A DNA stretch of 64,000 nucleotides from Bradyrhizobium sp. CB1015 (lineage in GTDB: Bacteria; Pseudomonadota; Alphaproteobacteria; Rhizobiales; Xanthobacteraceae). The stretch lies in NCBI RefSeq assembly GCF_025200925.1, contig NZ_CP104174.1:5518001-5582000 (forward strand), in the 5' to 3' direction. The notes beneath the pieces were generated by a model. The model was not told the DNA's origin. It worked only from the letters and a program-made list of their open reading frames with translations, and searched no databases. Both the position numbers and the translations under genes were made by a program. Position 1 is the first letter of the stretch. Each line of letters starts with the position of its first letter. Of this stretch, positions 20,349 to 30,025 are shown piece after piece.

Positions 20349-21098
20349 CTACTTCATCTGGCTGATCAGCTTCGCCGCGCCGCTCACGCTTCCAGCCAGT
20401 TTCAGCAGCGCCTCGCGTCCGCCGGCGGCATAGGCCGCAGCTGCCCGCAGCAGCTCGCGCAGCTGCGCCGCCGCACCAGGATCGAACCGGCACCAGGCGC
20501 CGCCAGTCAGGCGCGCGATCTCGCGGAAGGCCTGTTCGGCGACCGCGTCATGGCCCTCCTGAAACACGAATACGGGCACCTTGAGCATGCCGAGCTCGCC
20601 GGCCTTGGCGGAGAGCTCGTCGATGTCTTCCTCCATGGCATCGCCGACGAAGACCACGGCCCGTACGCCGGATGCGACTGCCTCGCGCCTGGCCTCGCTC
20701 AGCACCTTGCCGATCTGGGTATCGCCGCCGCGACAGTCGATCCTGCTCATCAGTGTCGCCAGCTTGGCACTGTCGGAGATCCAACCCGTGGCACGGCACT
20801 CATTGAAGCCGCGATAATAGACCAGCCGGATGTCGAGACTGCCGAGCGCTGCGGTCTGGCGAAACATGTCGGCCTGGAGCGCGCACGCCATGTCCCAGGT
20901 CGGCTGCCGGCTCATCGTCGCATCCAGCGCGAAGATCAGTCGTCCCCTCGCGCCCGGCGCATGCGGCGAGAGCGCCCGCGCCTTGGCGACGAACGCGGCG
21001 ATGTCTTCCGAGGTTGAGGTTTCCGCTTGCGGCAGCGCACCGTCCGCTCGCGCCGATACGGCATCGCGGCCGCGCGGTTTGATGGGTTCGCCCGACAT
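20349..21098 (-). CDS. VWA domain-containing protein
   Basis: A 249-residue cytoplasmic protein. The segment LIFALDATMSRQPTWD resembles the MIDAS metal site of VWA domains. The remainder (DIRLVYYRGFNECR, VVFVGDAMEEDIDEL) fits a Rossmann-like VWA fold. Its role is not known; homologues are common beside the J-domain protein in this group. There is no signal peptide. The two genes are close and co-directional, so a shared transcript is likely. Confidence 0.75.
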   Translation of the reverse strand: MSGEPIKPRGRDAVSARADGALPQAETSTSEDIAAFVAKARALSPHAPGARGRLIFALDATMSRQPTWDMACALQADMFRQTAALGSLDIRLVYYRGFNECRATGWISDSAKLATLMSRIDCRGGDTQIGKVLSEARREAVASGVRAVVFVGDAMEEDIDELSAKAGELGMLKVPVFVFQEGHDAVAEQAFREIARLTGGAWCRFDPGAAAQLRELLRAAAAYAAGGREALLKLAGSVSGAAKLISQMK

Positions 21099-21256
21099 CG
21101 CAGCTACACCTTGCGTCAGCAGCTAATGTGGTCAGCGCATGCGGCCCGGTCAATGCGCAAAGCCTCCGCGGACGGGCGCCGGCGGAGGCTTCGAGGATTG
21201 GTGCAGCCGAGTGGTGACCTCAGCTCGGTCGGCTCCCGTGGATTAGCTGCTGTCAG

Positions 21257-22117
21257 TCAGCTTTTGGCGGGTGCCATCAGAGCGACCGGGCCCGGCTCGA
21301 GGATCTTGGGCGGGGCGGATTGCGTGTCGACCGGCGCGAACTCGCCGTCGGTCGTGCTCAGGAACTTGTCGAGCATGCTCTGGATCGAGCTTTTCGCCAC
21401 ATCCGGACCGGTATCGCGCATGTCGTTGTGCTGAAATTCGGTCTTCACGACCTGAATGCCCGCCTTCTCGCATTCCTCGTCGGTCGGAATCACACCGGCG
21501 TCGGCCTTGAACTGCGGATCCTGGGAGCGGAACGACAGGATCTTGAACTTGCCGGCGGTGACGAAGGGCACGCGCAGATTGTCGAGCGTGACCACCTTCT
21601 TGACCTCGTCCGGATATTGCTTGGCGAAGTACATCGTGATGTCGCCGCCCATGGAGTGGCCGACCATCGTCACCTTGTCGTAGTCGGCGTTAGGCTGAAC
21701 CTTCTTCATCTCCTGCATGGCGAGATGGATGTTGGCGACGCCGCGAAGGATCTGCGGCAGCCGGCCGACATAGAGCTCGCCGGGCTTGGTCACCATCGGA
21801 GGATCGGTCGGCAGGTCATGCTGCGGGCTGACGACCATGTAGCCGCGCGCAGCGAAGATGTTGGCGAGGAAGCCGTACTCGGTGTTCTTGACGGTGTTGC
21901 CGTGATTGATCACTGCGACCGGCAGCTTGATCATGCCGGCATTGGCCTGCATTTCCTTGTCGCGCCGCACCGCGATGGAGACGGGCACCGGACGGTTGTC
22001 GCGAGAGGCGTCGTAGAATGTGACGGTCTCGTGCTTGATCGCCCACTTGCTCGCCGTGAAATAGGCGATGCCGCAGAGGGCACTGACCGAAACCAGAACG
22101 GCAATTCCACGCTTCAT
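21257..22117 (-). CDS. Alpha/beta hydrolase, membrane anchored
   Basis: A 286-residue hydrolase. An N-terminal hydrophobic segment (residues 4-21) anchors or exports it. The nucleophile elbow is GHSMGG with Ser155, preceded by the oxyanion-type region VINHGNTVKNTEYG. Family members are esterases, lipases or dienelactone-hydrolase-like enzymes; the substrate is unknown. An upstream palindrome (22268-22282) is nearly identical to the one before the phasin gene, so it may belong to the PHB regulon, perhaps as a depolymerase-like or esterase activity. That link is inference. Confidence 0.82.
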   Translation of the reverse strand: MKRGIAVLVSVSALCGIAYFTASKWAIKHETVTFYDASRDNRPVPVSIAVRRDKEMQANAGMIKLPVAVINHGNTVKNTEYGFLANIFAARGYMVVSPQHDLPTDPPMVTKPGELYVGRLPQILRGVANIHLAMQEMKKVQPNADYDKVTMVGHSMGGDITMYFAKQYPDEVKKVVTLDNLRVPFVTAGKFKILSFRSQDPQFKADAGVIPTDEECEKAGIQVVKTEFQHNDMRDTGPDVAKSSIQSMLDKFLSTTDGEFAPVDTQSAPPKILEPGPVALMAPAKS

Positions 22118-22462
22118 TTTCGTCCTCAGCCTCAGGCCTAAGCGGCCTGAATCCCTGTTGAAAATCGTGTTCTTCCGGGGCTCTTCGTCCCCTTGTCGCC
22201 TATTCCCTAATATATGTCACAGCAGCGTGACAGGAAGGCTAAATGTTGTGAACCGACAGCCCTTTCATTGTGCGTCGCACACGTTTCGTGAGCACCCCAT
22301 TCTCATACCGCTACGTCAGGGTGCAGGTCCCTATTCGACGCAACCGGTCTCGATCAGGTTCGACTCGCAGTAAATGCAGGGTGAAAACGCACACGGCGCC
22401 GGCCGGGTTCCCTCGCTAGCCGCGGGCCCGGATTTGGCAGGAAGTAGCCTTATACCGTTGCG
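22118..22462. other. 345-bp intergenic region with two palindromes
   Basis: No protein-coding gene is apparent. TGTCAC-AGCAGC-GTGACA (22215-22232) is a 6-bp inverted repeat with a six-base spacer, about 100 bp upstream of the hydrolase start. A second, longer palindrome is listed separately. Both genes on either side are on the minus strand, so this is the promoter region of the hydrolase and the trailer of mipZ. Confidence 0.5.
22268..22282. promoter_or_regulatory. PhaR-like palindrome upstream of alpha/beta hydrolase
   Basis: TTGTGCGTCGCACAC matches the phasin palindrome at 17177-17191 in 14 of 15 bases and keeps the TGC-N3-GCA core. It lies about 150 bp upstream of the hydrolase ATG. Confidence 0.5.
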
Positions 22463-23386
22463 TCAGGCGCCGAGGATATCGTGGACCTCAAGCGGCTTGT
22501 CGACCTGGCTGAACCATTCGGCGCGGTTGGCCGCGCGGCGGCGGCCGCGCTCGTCGAGCGGGAGCTTGAGCTGGCGGAGCAGGCTCGTCACCTCCTCTCG
22601 CGCAGTGAGATGGCCGAGATTGGGCCGCATGCCGAGCGTGGCCTCGTCGATCTCGTCCAGGGCGGTCAGGCCGCGCGGGAAAAATTCGCGGTACACGACG
22701 CGCTCGGCGAAGCCATCGAGGTAGCGGAAGCCGAGCCGCAGCGACAGATCCTTCAGGCCATCGGCGACGAGCTGCTTGTTGCGCGAGCCGAGCATGGACA
22801 GGCGGTTGCGCACGACGATCCAGTCGGTGGTTGCGCCGTCGAGCTGGCGTCGCTTGCGCCTGACATCGCGTACCATCTCGGCATAGTGGCTCTCGCCCGT
22901 CACCGCGTAAGTCGCGGGGTCGACGGTGCCGAGCACGTCGAAATCGAGGAAGCTGTCGTTGATCGGCGTGACCAGGGTGTCGGCCATCGAATGCGCGAGC
23001 CGCATCAGATAGCTGTCGGTGCCAGGCGTATCGATGACGATGAAGTCGAAGTTGCTCTCGACCGCCGAGACGGCTTCCATGAACTGCTGGAACTCGGAAT
23101 TCTCGTTCTCGGCAATCTGCATGGTCTCGCCGAGCTTGATGCAGCGATGCACCGGAAGCTCGAGGTCGAGCTTGGTACGCTGCGCCCAGGCAGACCGGTT
23201 GGCGATGTAGCGCGTGAAGCTCTGCTGGCGGCAGTCGAGGTCGATGGTGGCGACGCGCTGGCCGGCCTTCAGGAGTGCAACGGCGATGTGCAAGGCGGTG
23301 GTCGATTTGCCGGAGCCGCCCTTCTCGTTGCCGAGCACGACCACATGCGCCGAGCCGGATTGGCCTTGGCTAGCCTGCACAAGCAT
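22463..23386 (-). CDS. mipZ: MipZ-like division-plane positioning ATPase (ParA family)
   Basis: A 307-residue ParA/MinD-type ATPase. The deviant Walker A is GNEKGGSGKSTT at 19-30, with lysines 22 and 28. The later motifs are DLDCRQQSFTRYIANR and IDTPGTDS. The long region after it, with DFDVLGTVDP and RNRLSMLGSRNK, is the signature of MipZ. MipZ forms gradients from the poles and blocks FtsZ polymerisation off mid-cell. I chose ATG 23386 because GAGGG lies six bases upstream; a GTG at 23401 would add five residues. Neighbours are unrelated. Confidence 0.93.
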   Translation of the reverse strand: MLVQASQGQSGSAHVVVLGNEKGGSGKSTTALHIAVALLKAGQRVATIDLDCRQQSFTRYIANRSAWAQRTKLDLELPVHRCIKLGETMQIAENENSEFQQFMEAVSAVESNFDFIVIDTPGTDSYLMRLAHSMADTLVTPINDSFLDFDVLGTVDPATYAVTGESHYAEMVRDVRRKRRQLDGATTDWIVVRNRLSMLGSRNKQLVADGLKDLSLRLGFRYLDGFAERVVYREFFPRGLTALDEIDEATLGMRPNLGHLTAREEVTSLLRQLKLPLDERGRRRAANRAEWFSQVDKPLEVHDILGA

Positions 23387-23670
23387 GGTGACCCTCAACA
23401 CCCCTAGCGAATATCTTCGAGTTGACCGCGTCAGCGGTCAAGTGAAATGCGTGACAGGTAATGCAAATTGCAATGCGCCGTTCTCACGATGTATCGCGGC
23501 GCCGTCTTTCGTCTGTGATCCAGCCCACAATGTCGCGACGTTCTGCGCCGCCTTGCGCGGGATGCTGTGCCGCATCCGGATGCATAGCGTCCACGATCTC
23601 CGCTTGTTAAGGTTAGCCCGTCGGGCGCGAGGCCCGCACCTGCGCCGCCTTCCAAATCCGTCGAGTCCTG

Positions 23671-24522
23671 ATGTCAGCACGCCCATTGATCGCTCGCACG
23701 GTCCCCGCCCTGCGACGCGCCGTCGACGATCTCCGCAAGCGAAAGGCCACGATCGCGCTGGTCCCGACCATGGGGGCGCTCCATGACGGGCATGTGTCGC
23801 TGGTTCGCCTCGCCAGGCGGCGCGCCAGCCGCGTCGTGGTGTCGATCTTCGTCAACCCAACCCAGTTCGCCCCGACCGAGGATTTCGGTGCCTATCCGCG
23901 CACCTGGAAGGCCGACATCGCCAAGCTCGCCGCCGAGGACGTCGATATCGTCTGGCATCCCGGCGTCGCGGCCATGTATCCGGAGGGCTTTGCCACCCGC
24001 ATCGTGCCGGACGGGCCGGCGCTCGCCGGCCTCGAGGACCGCTTCCGCCCGCACTTCTTCGGCGGCGTCGCCACGGTCGTCGGCAAGCTGTTCACGCAGT
24101 GCCGGCCGGATGTCGCGATCTTCGGGGAAAAGGATTTCCAGCAGCTCCGGGTGGTGACGCAGATGGCGCGCGACCTCGACCTCGGCGTCAAGGTGATCGG
24201 CTCCCGCACGGTGCGCGAGCGCGACGGACTCGCGATGTCCTCGCGCAACGTCTACCTCGCCCCCGAGGAACGCCAGACCGCCACCGTCCTCTACCGCGCC
24301 ATGAAAGAGAGTGCCGGGCGCATCCGTGCCGGCGATGCGATCGCGCCGGCGATGGCGGGCGGCGCCGCGATGATCAAGGCGGCCGGCTTTGCGCTCGATT
24401 ATTTCGAGCTGCGCCACGCCGAGACGTTGGCACCGGTCACCTCACGCAAGGACGGTCCCCTGCGGATCCTGGTCGCGGCCAAGCTCGGCACCACCCGCCT
24501 GATCGACAATATCGCGGTCTAG
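23671..24522 (+). CDS. panC: Pantoate--beta-alanine ligase
   Basis: A 283-residue PanC. The nucleotide-binding HIGH-like motif is [10 protein letters not shown] at about 31-40, followed by FVNPTQFAP. The adenylate-binding motif is [11 protein letters not shown], and the C-terminal KMSKS-like segment is MSSRNVYL. The enzyme joins pantoate and beta-alanine with ATP in coenzyme A synthesis. No other pan gene is nearby. The end overlaps the convergent DUF1489 gene by four bases. Confidence 0.97.
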   Translation: MSARPLIARTVPALRRAVDDLRKRKATIALVPTMGALHDGHVSLVRLARRRASRVVVSIFVNPTQFAPTEDFGAYPRTWKADIAKLAAEDVDIVWHPGVAAMYPEGFATRIVPDGPALAGLEDRFRPHFFGGVATVVGKLFTQCRPDVAIFGEKDFQQLRVVTQMARDLDLGVKVIGSRTVRERDGLAMSSRNVYLAPEERQTATVLYRAMKESAGRIRAGDAIAPAMAGGAAMIKAAGFALDYFELRHAETLAPVTSRKDGPLRILVAAKLGTTRLIDNIAV

Positions 24523-24959
24523 AGTAGCCCGAGGTCACGCAGCTCGCGCCGCATCGGCTCCGGCATCGCCGCAATCGAGCCGGCCGCGGACTTGCCGAGA
24601 TCGGCCGGCACGGAATCATCAGTCAGATAGCGCCAGCCCTGGAACGGGCGCATCGGCCGCGGCGACACCGAGATCACCTTCGGCTGCATTACGATGCGGC
24701 AGCGCCCGATGCCGTCCTTGTCGCGGAACGGCTCGATGCCGATGATCTTTTCGCGCGCGGCGATCTCGCCCTTGATCACCCAGTAGAGCGAACCGCCGGC
24801 GAGGATCTCGGCGTCGCGCTTGGGCACCATGCGGGTGACGTGGATGTGATGTTGCGGCAGACCCTTCTTCTTGGCGGTCTGCATCCGTTCGGCCACCCAC
24901 TCCTTCAATTCCTTGACGGAGTCGCAGCCGACGGCGAGCTTGATCAGATGGAGTGGCAT
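24519..24959 (-). CDS. DUF1489 family protein
   Basis: A 146-residue protein starting [15 protein letters not shown], the classic DUF1489 start, and containing [11 protein letters not shown] and [16 protein letters not shown]1489 is conserved across alphaproteobacteria, but no function is established. ATG 24959 is used instead of the TTG at 24965. The gene is convergent with panC. Confidence 0.9.
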   Translation of the reverse strand: MPLHLIKLAVGCDSVKELKEWVAERMQTAKKKGLPQHHIHVTRMVPKRDAEILAGGSLYWVIKGEIAAREKIIGIEPFRDKDGIGRCRIVMQPKVISVSPRPMRPFQGWRYLTDDSVPADLGKSAAGSIAAMPEPMRRELRDLGLL

Positions 24960-25001
24960 GCCCAAGCATTAGCCGGGCAGCCGCGCATTTGGAATGCCAT
25001 T

Positions 25002-26000
25002 CTACTCGTTATCCGCAGGCGCGGGAGCAGCCGTCGAGGCCGGCGGCGGCGCGAGCGGAACCGGCGTGGCGGGCGCACGCGCAGCCTTTTGGGCCGGCGG
25101 TTTCTTCGCAGCCGGCGGGCTTGATGCCGCAGGCGCTGCGGCCTGTGCGGAGGCTGCGGCCGGTGCACGCGGTGCTGCCGCCGCATTCGCGGCCGGCGCG
25201 GCCTGGCGCGTCGCCGCCGTGGGCTCCGGATTCATGATGCTCACCGGCGGGGTCGAGGACGCGCTCGGGAACTCGGCATTGGTCGGCTTGCCCGTCGGCA
25301 TCGATGGCGGCAGTCCGGCGAGCGCGGCGTTGGCCGCCATCGCCGGCGCTGCAGCGGGCGCGTTCCAGGTCGGCGCATAGCGCGCCACCAGCGTGTCGTA
25401 GAGATGGGAGTCCATGTTGGCGGCGACCTGCTGCTGGTCGGTCAGCGAGCGGAACGCGGCGCAATCGAACTGCGTGCAGCCGTCGCGTGCCACCAGCACA
25501 TGCGCAACGAGGCCGTAGCGATCGCGCTCGAGCGACTTGCGCAGCACCTTCATGTCGAGGGCCAGGCTCTTCTCGGCCGTGGCGACGTCGCCGAGCGCGG
25601 TCAGATGGTCGATCCTGGCGGCCGTGGAGGAGACCGCCGCAGCCGCAGCGTCAGGCGCGCCGAACAGCGCCTTCTCGCAGCCGGCGGCGACGACATCGCC
25701 GGCGAGATCGTCGAGACAGGACAGCGCAGGTAGGTTCGCGCTCAGCACAGCTTGCGCGCGCGCCTCGGCCGGAGCGGACGGCACGTCCGGTCCGTAGAGA
25801 CGCATCGTGGCTGCGCCGGCGATCGCGATGGATAGCAGCGTAATGACGGTCAGCGCCCCGTTGGCGACCGATCTGTCGGCGCGCAGCAGCGTGATCAGGA
25901 GGATCAATCCGAAGAATCCGGCAGCCGCCAGCGTCATCCACATCGGCAAGGCCGGCGAACGCCAGATTTGGTCGAACGAAGTGGCCCATGCCCAGTTCAT
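25002..26000 (-). CDS. Membrane protein with Ala/Pro-rich tail, function unknown
   Basis: A 332-residue protein. Two hydrophobic segments lie near the N-terminus (about 19-40 and 47-66). A soluble region of ~150 residues with several cysteines follows, containing CLDDLAGDVVAAGCEKALFG and GCTQFDCAAFRSL. The C-terminal third is low complexity, rich in Ala and Pro. I do not recognise a family. It is probably a single gene. The DNA of the tail is strongly GC-rich but otherwise like its neighbours. Confidence 0.75.
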   Translation of the reverse strand: MNWAWATSFDQIWRSPALPMWMTLAAAGFFGLILLITLLRADRSVANGALTVITLLSIAIAGAATMRLYGPDVPSAPAEARAQAVLSANLPALSCLDDLAGDVVAAGCEKALFGAPDAAAAAVSSTAARIDHLTALGDVATAEKSLALDMKVLRKSLERDRYGLVAHVLVARDGCTQFDCAAFRSLTDQQQVAANMDSHLYDTLVARYAPTWNAPAAAPAMAANAALAGLPPSMPTGKPTNAEFPSASSTPPVSIMNPEPTAATRQAAPAANAAAAPRAPAAASAQAAAPAASSPPAAKKPPAQKAARAPATPVPLAPPPASTAAPAPADNE

Positions 26001-26155
26001 GCGCGACGTCCCTCACGCGAGCAAAGAGCGGATGGTCAAGCGAGCACCGCGAGTCGGCAACTGCCCCGGCTCACCTTGTGAAGGTGAAGCGGGCCTTTTG
26101 ACGGCGGCAGAATACAATTCCCGGGAGGCGCCTATGCGCTGATCGGCGTCAGCGT

Positions 26156-26362
26156 TCAGGAGAGCGCGAGCTGGCTTTCCTTGGCAACGCGCTCGAAGGC
26201 TTCGGTCGAGCTTTTGATCCGGTACTGGCAGTCGTCGCCTTCGGTCGGAAGCAGACGGATGACCTCATACGCGCCGCTCGCAGCCGGACGCGCAATATTG
26301 CTGGCCGTGAACAGGACGCGCGTTCCCACGGGGAATTTGTGCTTCAACACCCTCTCCATCAC
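26156..26362 (-). CDS. Small hypothetical protein
   Basis: A 68-residue protein: an N-terminal basic stretch, then VLFTASNIARPAASGAYEVI and QYRIKSSTEAFERVAKES. It has the size and pattern of short conserved Bradyrhizobium proteins with a KOW/SH3-like barrel, but I cannot name a family. Two ATGs compete, at 26359 and 26362; both follow the GGAG-like GATGGAGAGG in the reverse sense only weakly. Confidence 0.6.
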   Translation of the reverse strand: MMERVLKHKFPVGTRVLFTASNIARPAASGAYEVIRLLPTEGDDCQYRIKSSTEAFERVAKESQLALS

Positions 26363-26662
26363 TCAAACAGCGCCGGCCTCGCCCAGTGTCCCACTGCGAT
26401 GGCCGGCCGGAAACCCGGGTCGCTGTATAGCATGCGTCGCGCCGTTTTGGCCAGCGCAATGCCGGCATGCAACGCGCTCGGATTTTGCAGTCATTTCAGA
26501 ATGATAGGCGACAGTCGGCGGGCCGATGATACCGCCGGAGCGGCTCGTTCCCCCTGACATGTCGCAGGCGGTGTCGCAGGCCCACCCCCAACGGCTCTCG
26601 CCCATTGTGGGCCCGAGGGCTGCCGGCCGGTACGCGGCCGGCCGCCTCGTCGGACGTTACGC
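26363..26662. other. 300-bp intergenic stretch
   Basis: No gene is visible between the small protein and the GST gene, both on the minus strand. GCCGGCCGGTACGCGGCCGGC-type inverted repeats near 26627-26645 could form a hairpin. The region has no T-run that would make it a terminator. Confidence 0.4.
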
Positions 26663-27325
26663 TCAGGCGTCCTCGAACTTTGCGATGAGAAGCGTTTCGG
26701 CCAGCCCGTCGCGCGTCCATTCCTGGAACGCCGGGAGCGCCATCATCGTCTCCATGTAGGCCTTGGTGTCCGGCGCCACCTCGATCGCATAGGTGCGGAA
26801 GCGGTGCACGACCGGGGCGTACATGGCGTCCGCGGCACCGAAGCGGCCGAACAGGAACGGCCCCTTCGCGCCATAGCGGGTGCGGCACTCGCGCCAGATC
26901 TCCTCGATGCGCGCGACGTTGGCCTTGGCGTCCGCCGACAGCGCCACGGGACGGATTGGCCGATGCAGGTTCATGCCGCATTCGCTGCGCAGCGGCACGA
27001 ATCCAGAATGCATCTCGGCGCACACCGAACGGGCATGCGCGCGCGCCGCGACATCGTCGGGCCACAGCTTCTTCTCCGGGTAACGCTCGGCGATGTATTC
27101 GATGATGGCGAGCGAATCCCACACCGTGATGTCGCCGTCGACCAGCACCGGCACCTTGCCGGCCCGGCTGAAGGACAGGATCTGCTCCTTGTCGGCGGGA
27201 TCGTCGGTGTAGAGCGGAATCAGCGTCTCCACGAACGGGATGTCGTTGGCGCGGAGCGCGAGCCAGGGCCGCATCGACCACGACGAGTAGTTCTTGTTGC
27301 CGATCGCGAGTTTCAGCGCAGCCAT
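26663..27325 (-). CDS. Glutathione S-transferase family protein
   Basis: A 220-residue GST. The N-terminal thioredoxin-like domain has NKNYSSWSMRPWLALRA, with the Ser/Cys-type active-site region, then GKVPVLVDGDITVWDSLAI with the cis-proline and the glutathione gamma-glutamyl contact (DS). The helical C-terminal domain follows. Such GSTs conjugate or reduce electrophiles. It is monocistronic, with ATG at 27325. Confidence 0.9.
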   Translation of the reverse strand: MAALKLAIGNKNYSSWSMRPWLALRANDIPFVETLIPLYTDDPADKEQILSFSRAGKVPVLVDGDITVWDSLAIIEYIAERYPEKKLWPDDVAARAHARSVCAEMHSGFVPLRSECGMNLHRPIRPVALSADAKANVARIEEIWRECRTRYGAKGPFLFGRFGAADAMYAPVVHRFRTYAIEVAPDTKAYMETMMALPAFQEWTRDGLAETLLIAKFEDA

Positions 27326-27449
27326 GTCACTGGTCCTTCGTTAAGTCCTGCGGTTGCAGCCGCTTTTAACGCCATCGGCTGCCGTCAATCAATCGTTGCT
27401 GCGTCCCGTCATGCGTGGCAATCGTTGCGATCCTTGCCAGGAGACGGAC

Positions 27450-28166
27450 ATGAGCAGGCATTGGGTCGACATCACCGCGGTCGGCTTCTTCATCATCGAA
27501 TGGCTGGCCTATGCCCTGACGCTGGAGCATTCGGCCCATGGCCGCGACAGCCTGTCGGCGCGCATGAACCGCTATCGCGAGGTCTGGGTGCGCCGGCTGC
27601 TCGACCGCGAGACGCGGATGGTCGACATGCAGATCATGGCCTCGCTCCAGAACGGCACCGCCTTCTTCGCCTCCACCAGCCTGTTCGCGCTCGGTGGCGC
27701 GCTGGCACTGCTGCACGCCACCAACGACGCGATCACGATTTTGAGCAAGCTGCCGATCGACCTCAGCACCTCGCCGGCGATGTGGGAGCTGAAATGCGTC
27801 GGCCTCGTGCTGATCTGCGTCCATGCCTTCTTCAAGTTCGCCTGGGCCTATCGCCTGTTCAACTATGTCGCGATCCTGTTCGGCGGCATGCCGCCGGCCT
27901 CGCAGCGCGACACGCCCGAGGCCGAGGCCCACGTCATCCGCACCTCGCGCCTGTTCGAATCCGCCGGCCGGCACTTCAACCGCGGCCAGCGCTCCTTCTT
28001 CTTCGCGCTCGGCTATCTCGGCTGGTTCGTCAGTCCCTGGGTGCTGTTCGTGACCACGGCAGCCGTGGTGGTCGTGACCTGGCGGCGGCAGTTCGCGTCG
28101 AGTGCGTGGGCCGCGATGGCACCGGAGGTGGTGAATGGTGGCGAGGGAATGAAGCGAGGGCATTGA
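27450..28166 (+). CDS. DUF599 family membrane protein
   Basis: A 238-residue protein with about four transmembrane segments. The N-terminus DITAVGFFIIEWLAYALTLE and the segment RETRMVDMQIMASLQNGTAFFAST match DUF599, a family of bacterial inner membrane proteins of unknown role. ATG 27450 follows AGGAG; earlier in-frame starts lack it. A palindromic repeat and the group II intron lie immediately downstream. Confidence 0.85.
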   Translation: MSRHWVDITAVGFFIIEWLAYALTLEHSAHGRDSLSARMNRYREVWVRRLLDRETRMVDMQIMASLQNGTAFFASTSLFALGGALALLHATNDAITILSKLPIDLSTSPAMWELKCVGLVLICVHAFFKFAWAYRLFNYVAILFGGMPPASQRDTPEAEAHVIRTSRLFESAGRHFNRGQRSFFFALGYLGWFVSPWVLFVTTAAVVVVTWRRQFASSAWAAMAPEVVNGGEGMKRGH

Positions 28167-28171
28167 TCTCT

Positions 28172-28310
28172 CGTGTCCCGGACAAGCTGCAACGCGTGAA
28201 GCGTTGCGGCGCAGAGCCGGGACCCAGGGCGATACGGCACGATGCCGCGACGTGGGCCCCGGCTCTGCAGCGCACCGCTGAAGGAGCGCTGCGCTGCGTC
28301 CGGGGCACGA
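28172..28310. repeat. Intergenic palindromic repeat
   Basis: Ends CGTGTCCCGGACAAGC and GCGTCCGGGGCACGAG are inverse, with internal inverse blocks GCAGAGCCGGGACCC and GGGCCCCGGCTCTGC. The whole ~140 bp can fold as one long stem. It is directly downstream of the DUF599 gene. Confidence 0.75.
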
Positions 28311-28338
28311 GAGCGATGGCGCGCACGCCCTCCCAAAT

Positions 28339-28357
28339 CGTCATTGCGAGCGCAGCG
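28339..28357. repeat. Half of a palindromic repeat, 3' exon side of the group II intron
   Basis: CGTCATTGCGAGCGCAGCG is one arm of a palindrome whose remaining part is at 30265-30327, on the other side of the intron. Joining the two parts restores a long inverted repeat. Confidence 0.8.
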
Positions 28358-28373
28358 GTCGCGGTAGGGACGC

Positions 28374-30025
28374 TCATTGCTGAGCGCCCCCCGCACAGAT
28401 CCGTACGTGCGGCTTTCCCGCATACGGCTCCCACCTCGGGTGAGTGACGGCGAAGCGTGTTCGGGGCCAAGGATGGAGGATTTGTGGCTTGGGGAGCAAG
28501 TCGGAGGCAAGCCGCGCAACCCGCTGCCACGTCGTGCCGTCGGTCTGGCTGCGGCGCCGAAGCATTCGCCTCCAGTGTTCGATGACGAAGTAGCGGAAGG
28601 CGGCAAGCGCTCGGCTGTTGGTCGGCACCGCATGGTAATTGAAGTACCCGGTGACGACCTGCCGCAGCCATTTGCCCTGTTCGAGCACCGACTGGTGCAT
28701 GCGCCGTTGCAGCCCCTGCTTCACGGCTTGCAGCTTCGCCCGCATGCGATCCTTGCGAGACTTGCGCCTGATCTGGAACTTGCCTTGCCTGGATCGGCCG
28801 CAGATGAAGGTGAAGCCGAGGAAGCTGAAGGTCTCCGGCTTGCCGAGCCCGCGACGCCGGCGGTTGTCCTCCGCATGGCGTCCGAACTCGATCAGCCGGG
28901 TCTTCTCGGGATGCAGTGACAGCGCGAACTCCTTAAGCCGTATGCGCAGTTCTTCGAGGAAGTGCCGGGCCTCATCCTCATGCTCAAAGCCGACAATGAA
29001 GTCGTCGGCGTATCGCACGATGATCATGTCACCCGTGGCCTCGCGCCGTCGGAAGCGTTCGGCCCACAGATCAAGGGCATAGTGCAGGTAGATGTTGGCA
29101 AGCAGCGGCGAGATCACCGCCCCTTGCGCTGTCCCCTGCCGCTGACCCTGACCGTCCCTTCTTCGAGGACACCCGCCTTGAGCCATTTGCGGATCAGGCG
29201 GATGATGCGCTGGTCGCCGATCCGATGCTCTACGAAGCGGATCAGCCATTCCTGGTCCACCGTGTCGAAGAACGCCCGGATGTCGGCGTCGACAATGAAG
29301 TTCACCTTTCTGCGCTCGATTCCGACCATGAGCGCATCCATCGCATCGTGCGTGCTGCGCCCGGGCCGGAACCCGTACGAGAACCCGAGGAAGTCTTCCT
29401 CATAGATCGCGTTGAGCACAGCGGCCGTTGCCCGCTGGACGATCTTGTCCTCAAGGGCCGCAATCGCCAGGGGTCGCTGCCGTCCGTCCGGCTTCGGGAT
29501 ATAGACCCGCCGCGACGGCTGTGGTCGATACGCGCCCCGGTGGATACGAGCATGCAGGTCCTCGAGATTGGCCTTGAGGTTTTGCTCATAGTCCCGCCAC
29601 GTCACCCCGTCCGCGCCCGCCGTGGCATGCTTCTTCAGCGCGAAGAACTCCGCCGCGAGCAGGTCGGGATTGATGTGGTGGAGCAGCGCGGTGAACCTCT
29701 CCTTCTTCCTTTCCCTTGCCGTTCGCCGTATGCGTTCCAGCGCAGGTGTCACGCTTGTCCGGCTCGGCGTCCGGGACGTGCTTTGCTGGTCCGCATTCCC
29801 CTCGGTCACGGCCCTTTGCTCCACCTGCTCCTCCGCGGATCGCTCCGCTTCGTTCGCCGGCTTCCCAGCTACTACGGCCGCATCCGACTTCCCGCACCTG
29901 TTCATCATCGGCTTCGGCTCCTCGCCTTCCCGATGCGGACCTTGGAGGCTTGTTGCCATCGGCCAGATGCGGGACCTCCCAGGTTCCGACACGATCCCTT
30001 CCTGCGTGATGGGGTCTTCGACCAC
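28374..30025 (-). pseudogene. Group II intron reverse transcriptase/maturase, frameshifted
   Basis: The N-terminal part covers RT motifs 1-4 (LLAAEFFALKKHATAGADGV, RRVYIPKPDGRQRPLAI, GFRPGRSTHDAMDALMVG, DADIRAFFDTVD). The reading stops at about 29114 after EEGTVRVSG. The other frame continues with AQGAVISPLLANIYLHYALD, the catalytic YADD motif (IVRYADDFIVGFEH), SFLGFTF and the maturase domain (GYFNYHAVPTNSRALAAFR). A one-base deletion at about 29132-29141 separates the two. Repaired, the protein would be about 550 residues. There is no HNH endonuclease domain. The last residues, EPYAGKPHVRICAGG, are encoded by domain V itself. The ORF cannot make full-length protein unless frameshifting occurs. 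Confidence 0.88.
28398..28430 (-). ncRNA. Group II intron domain V
   Basis: Read on the minus strand, the 33 nt begin GAGCCGTATGCGGGAAAG and end CACGTACGGATC. They fold to a hairpin with a GAAA-type tetraloop and the conserved bulge, the catalytic domain V pattern with its AGC-like base triple region. It overlaps the 3' end of the maturase ORF. Confidence 0.85.
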
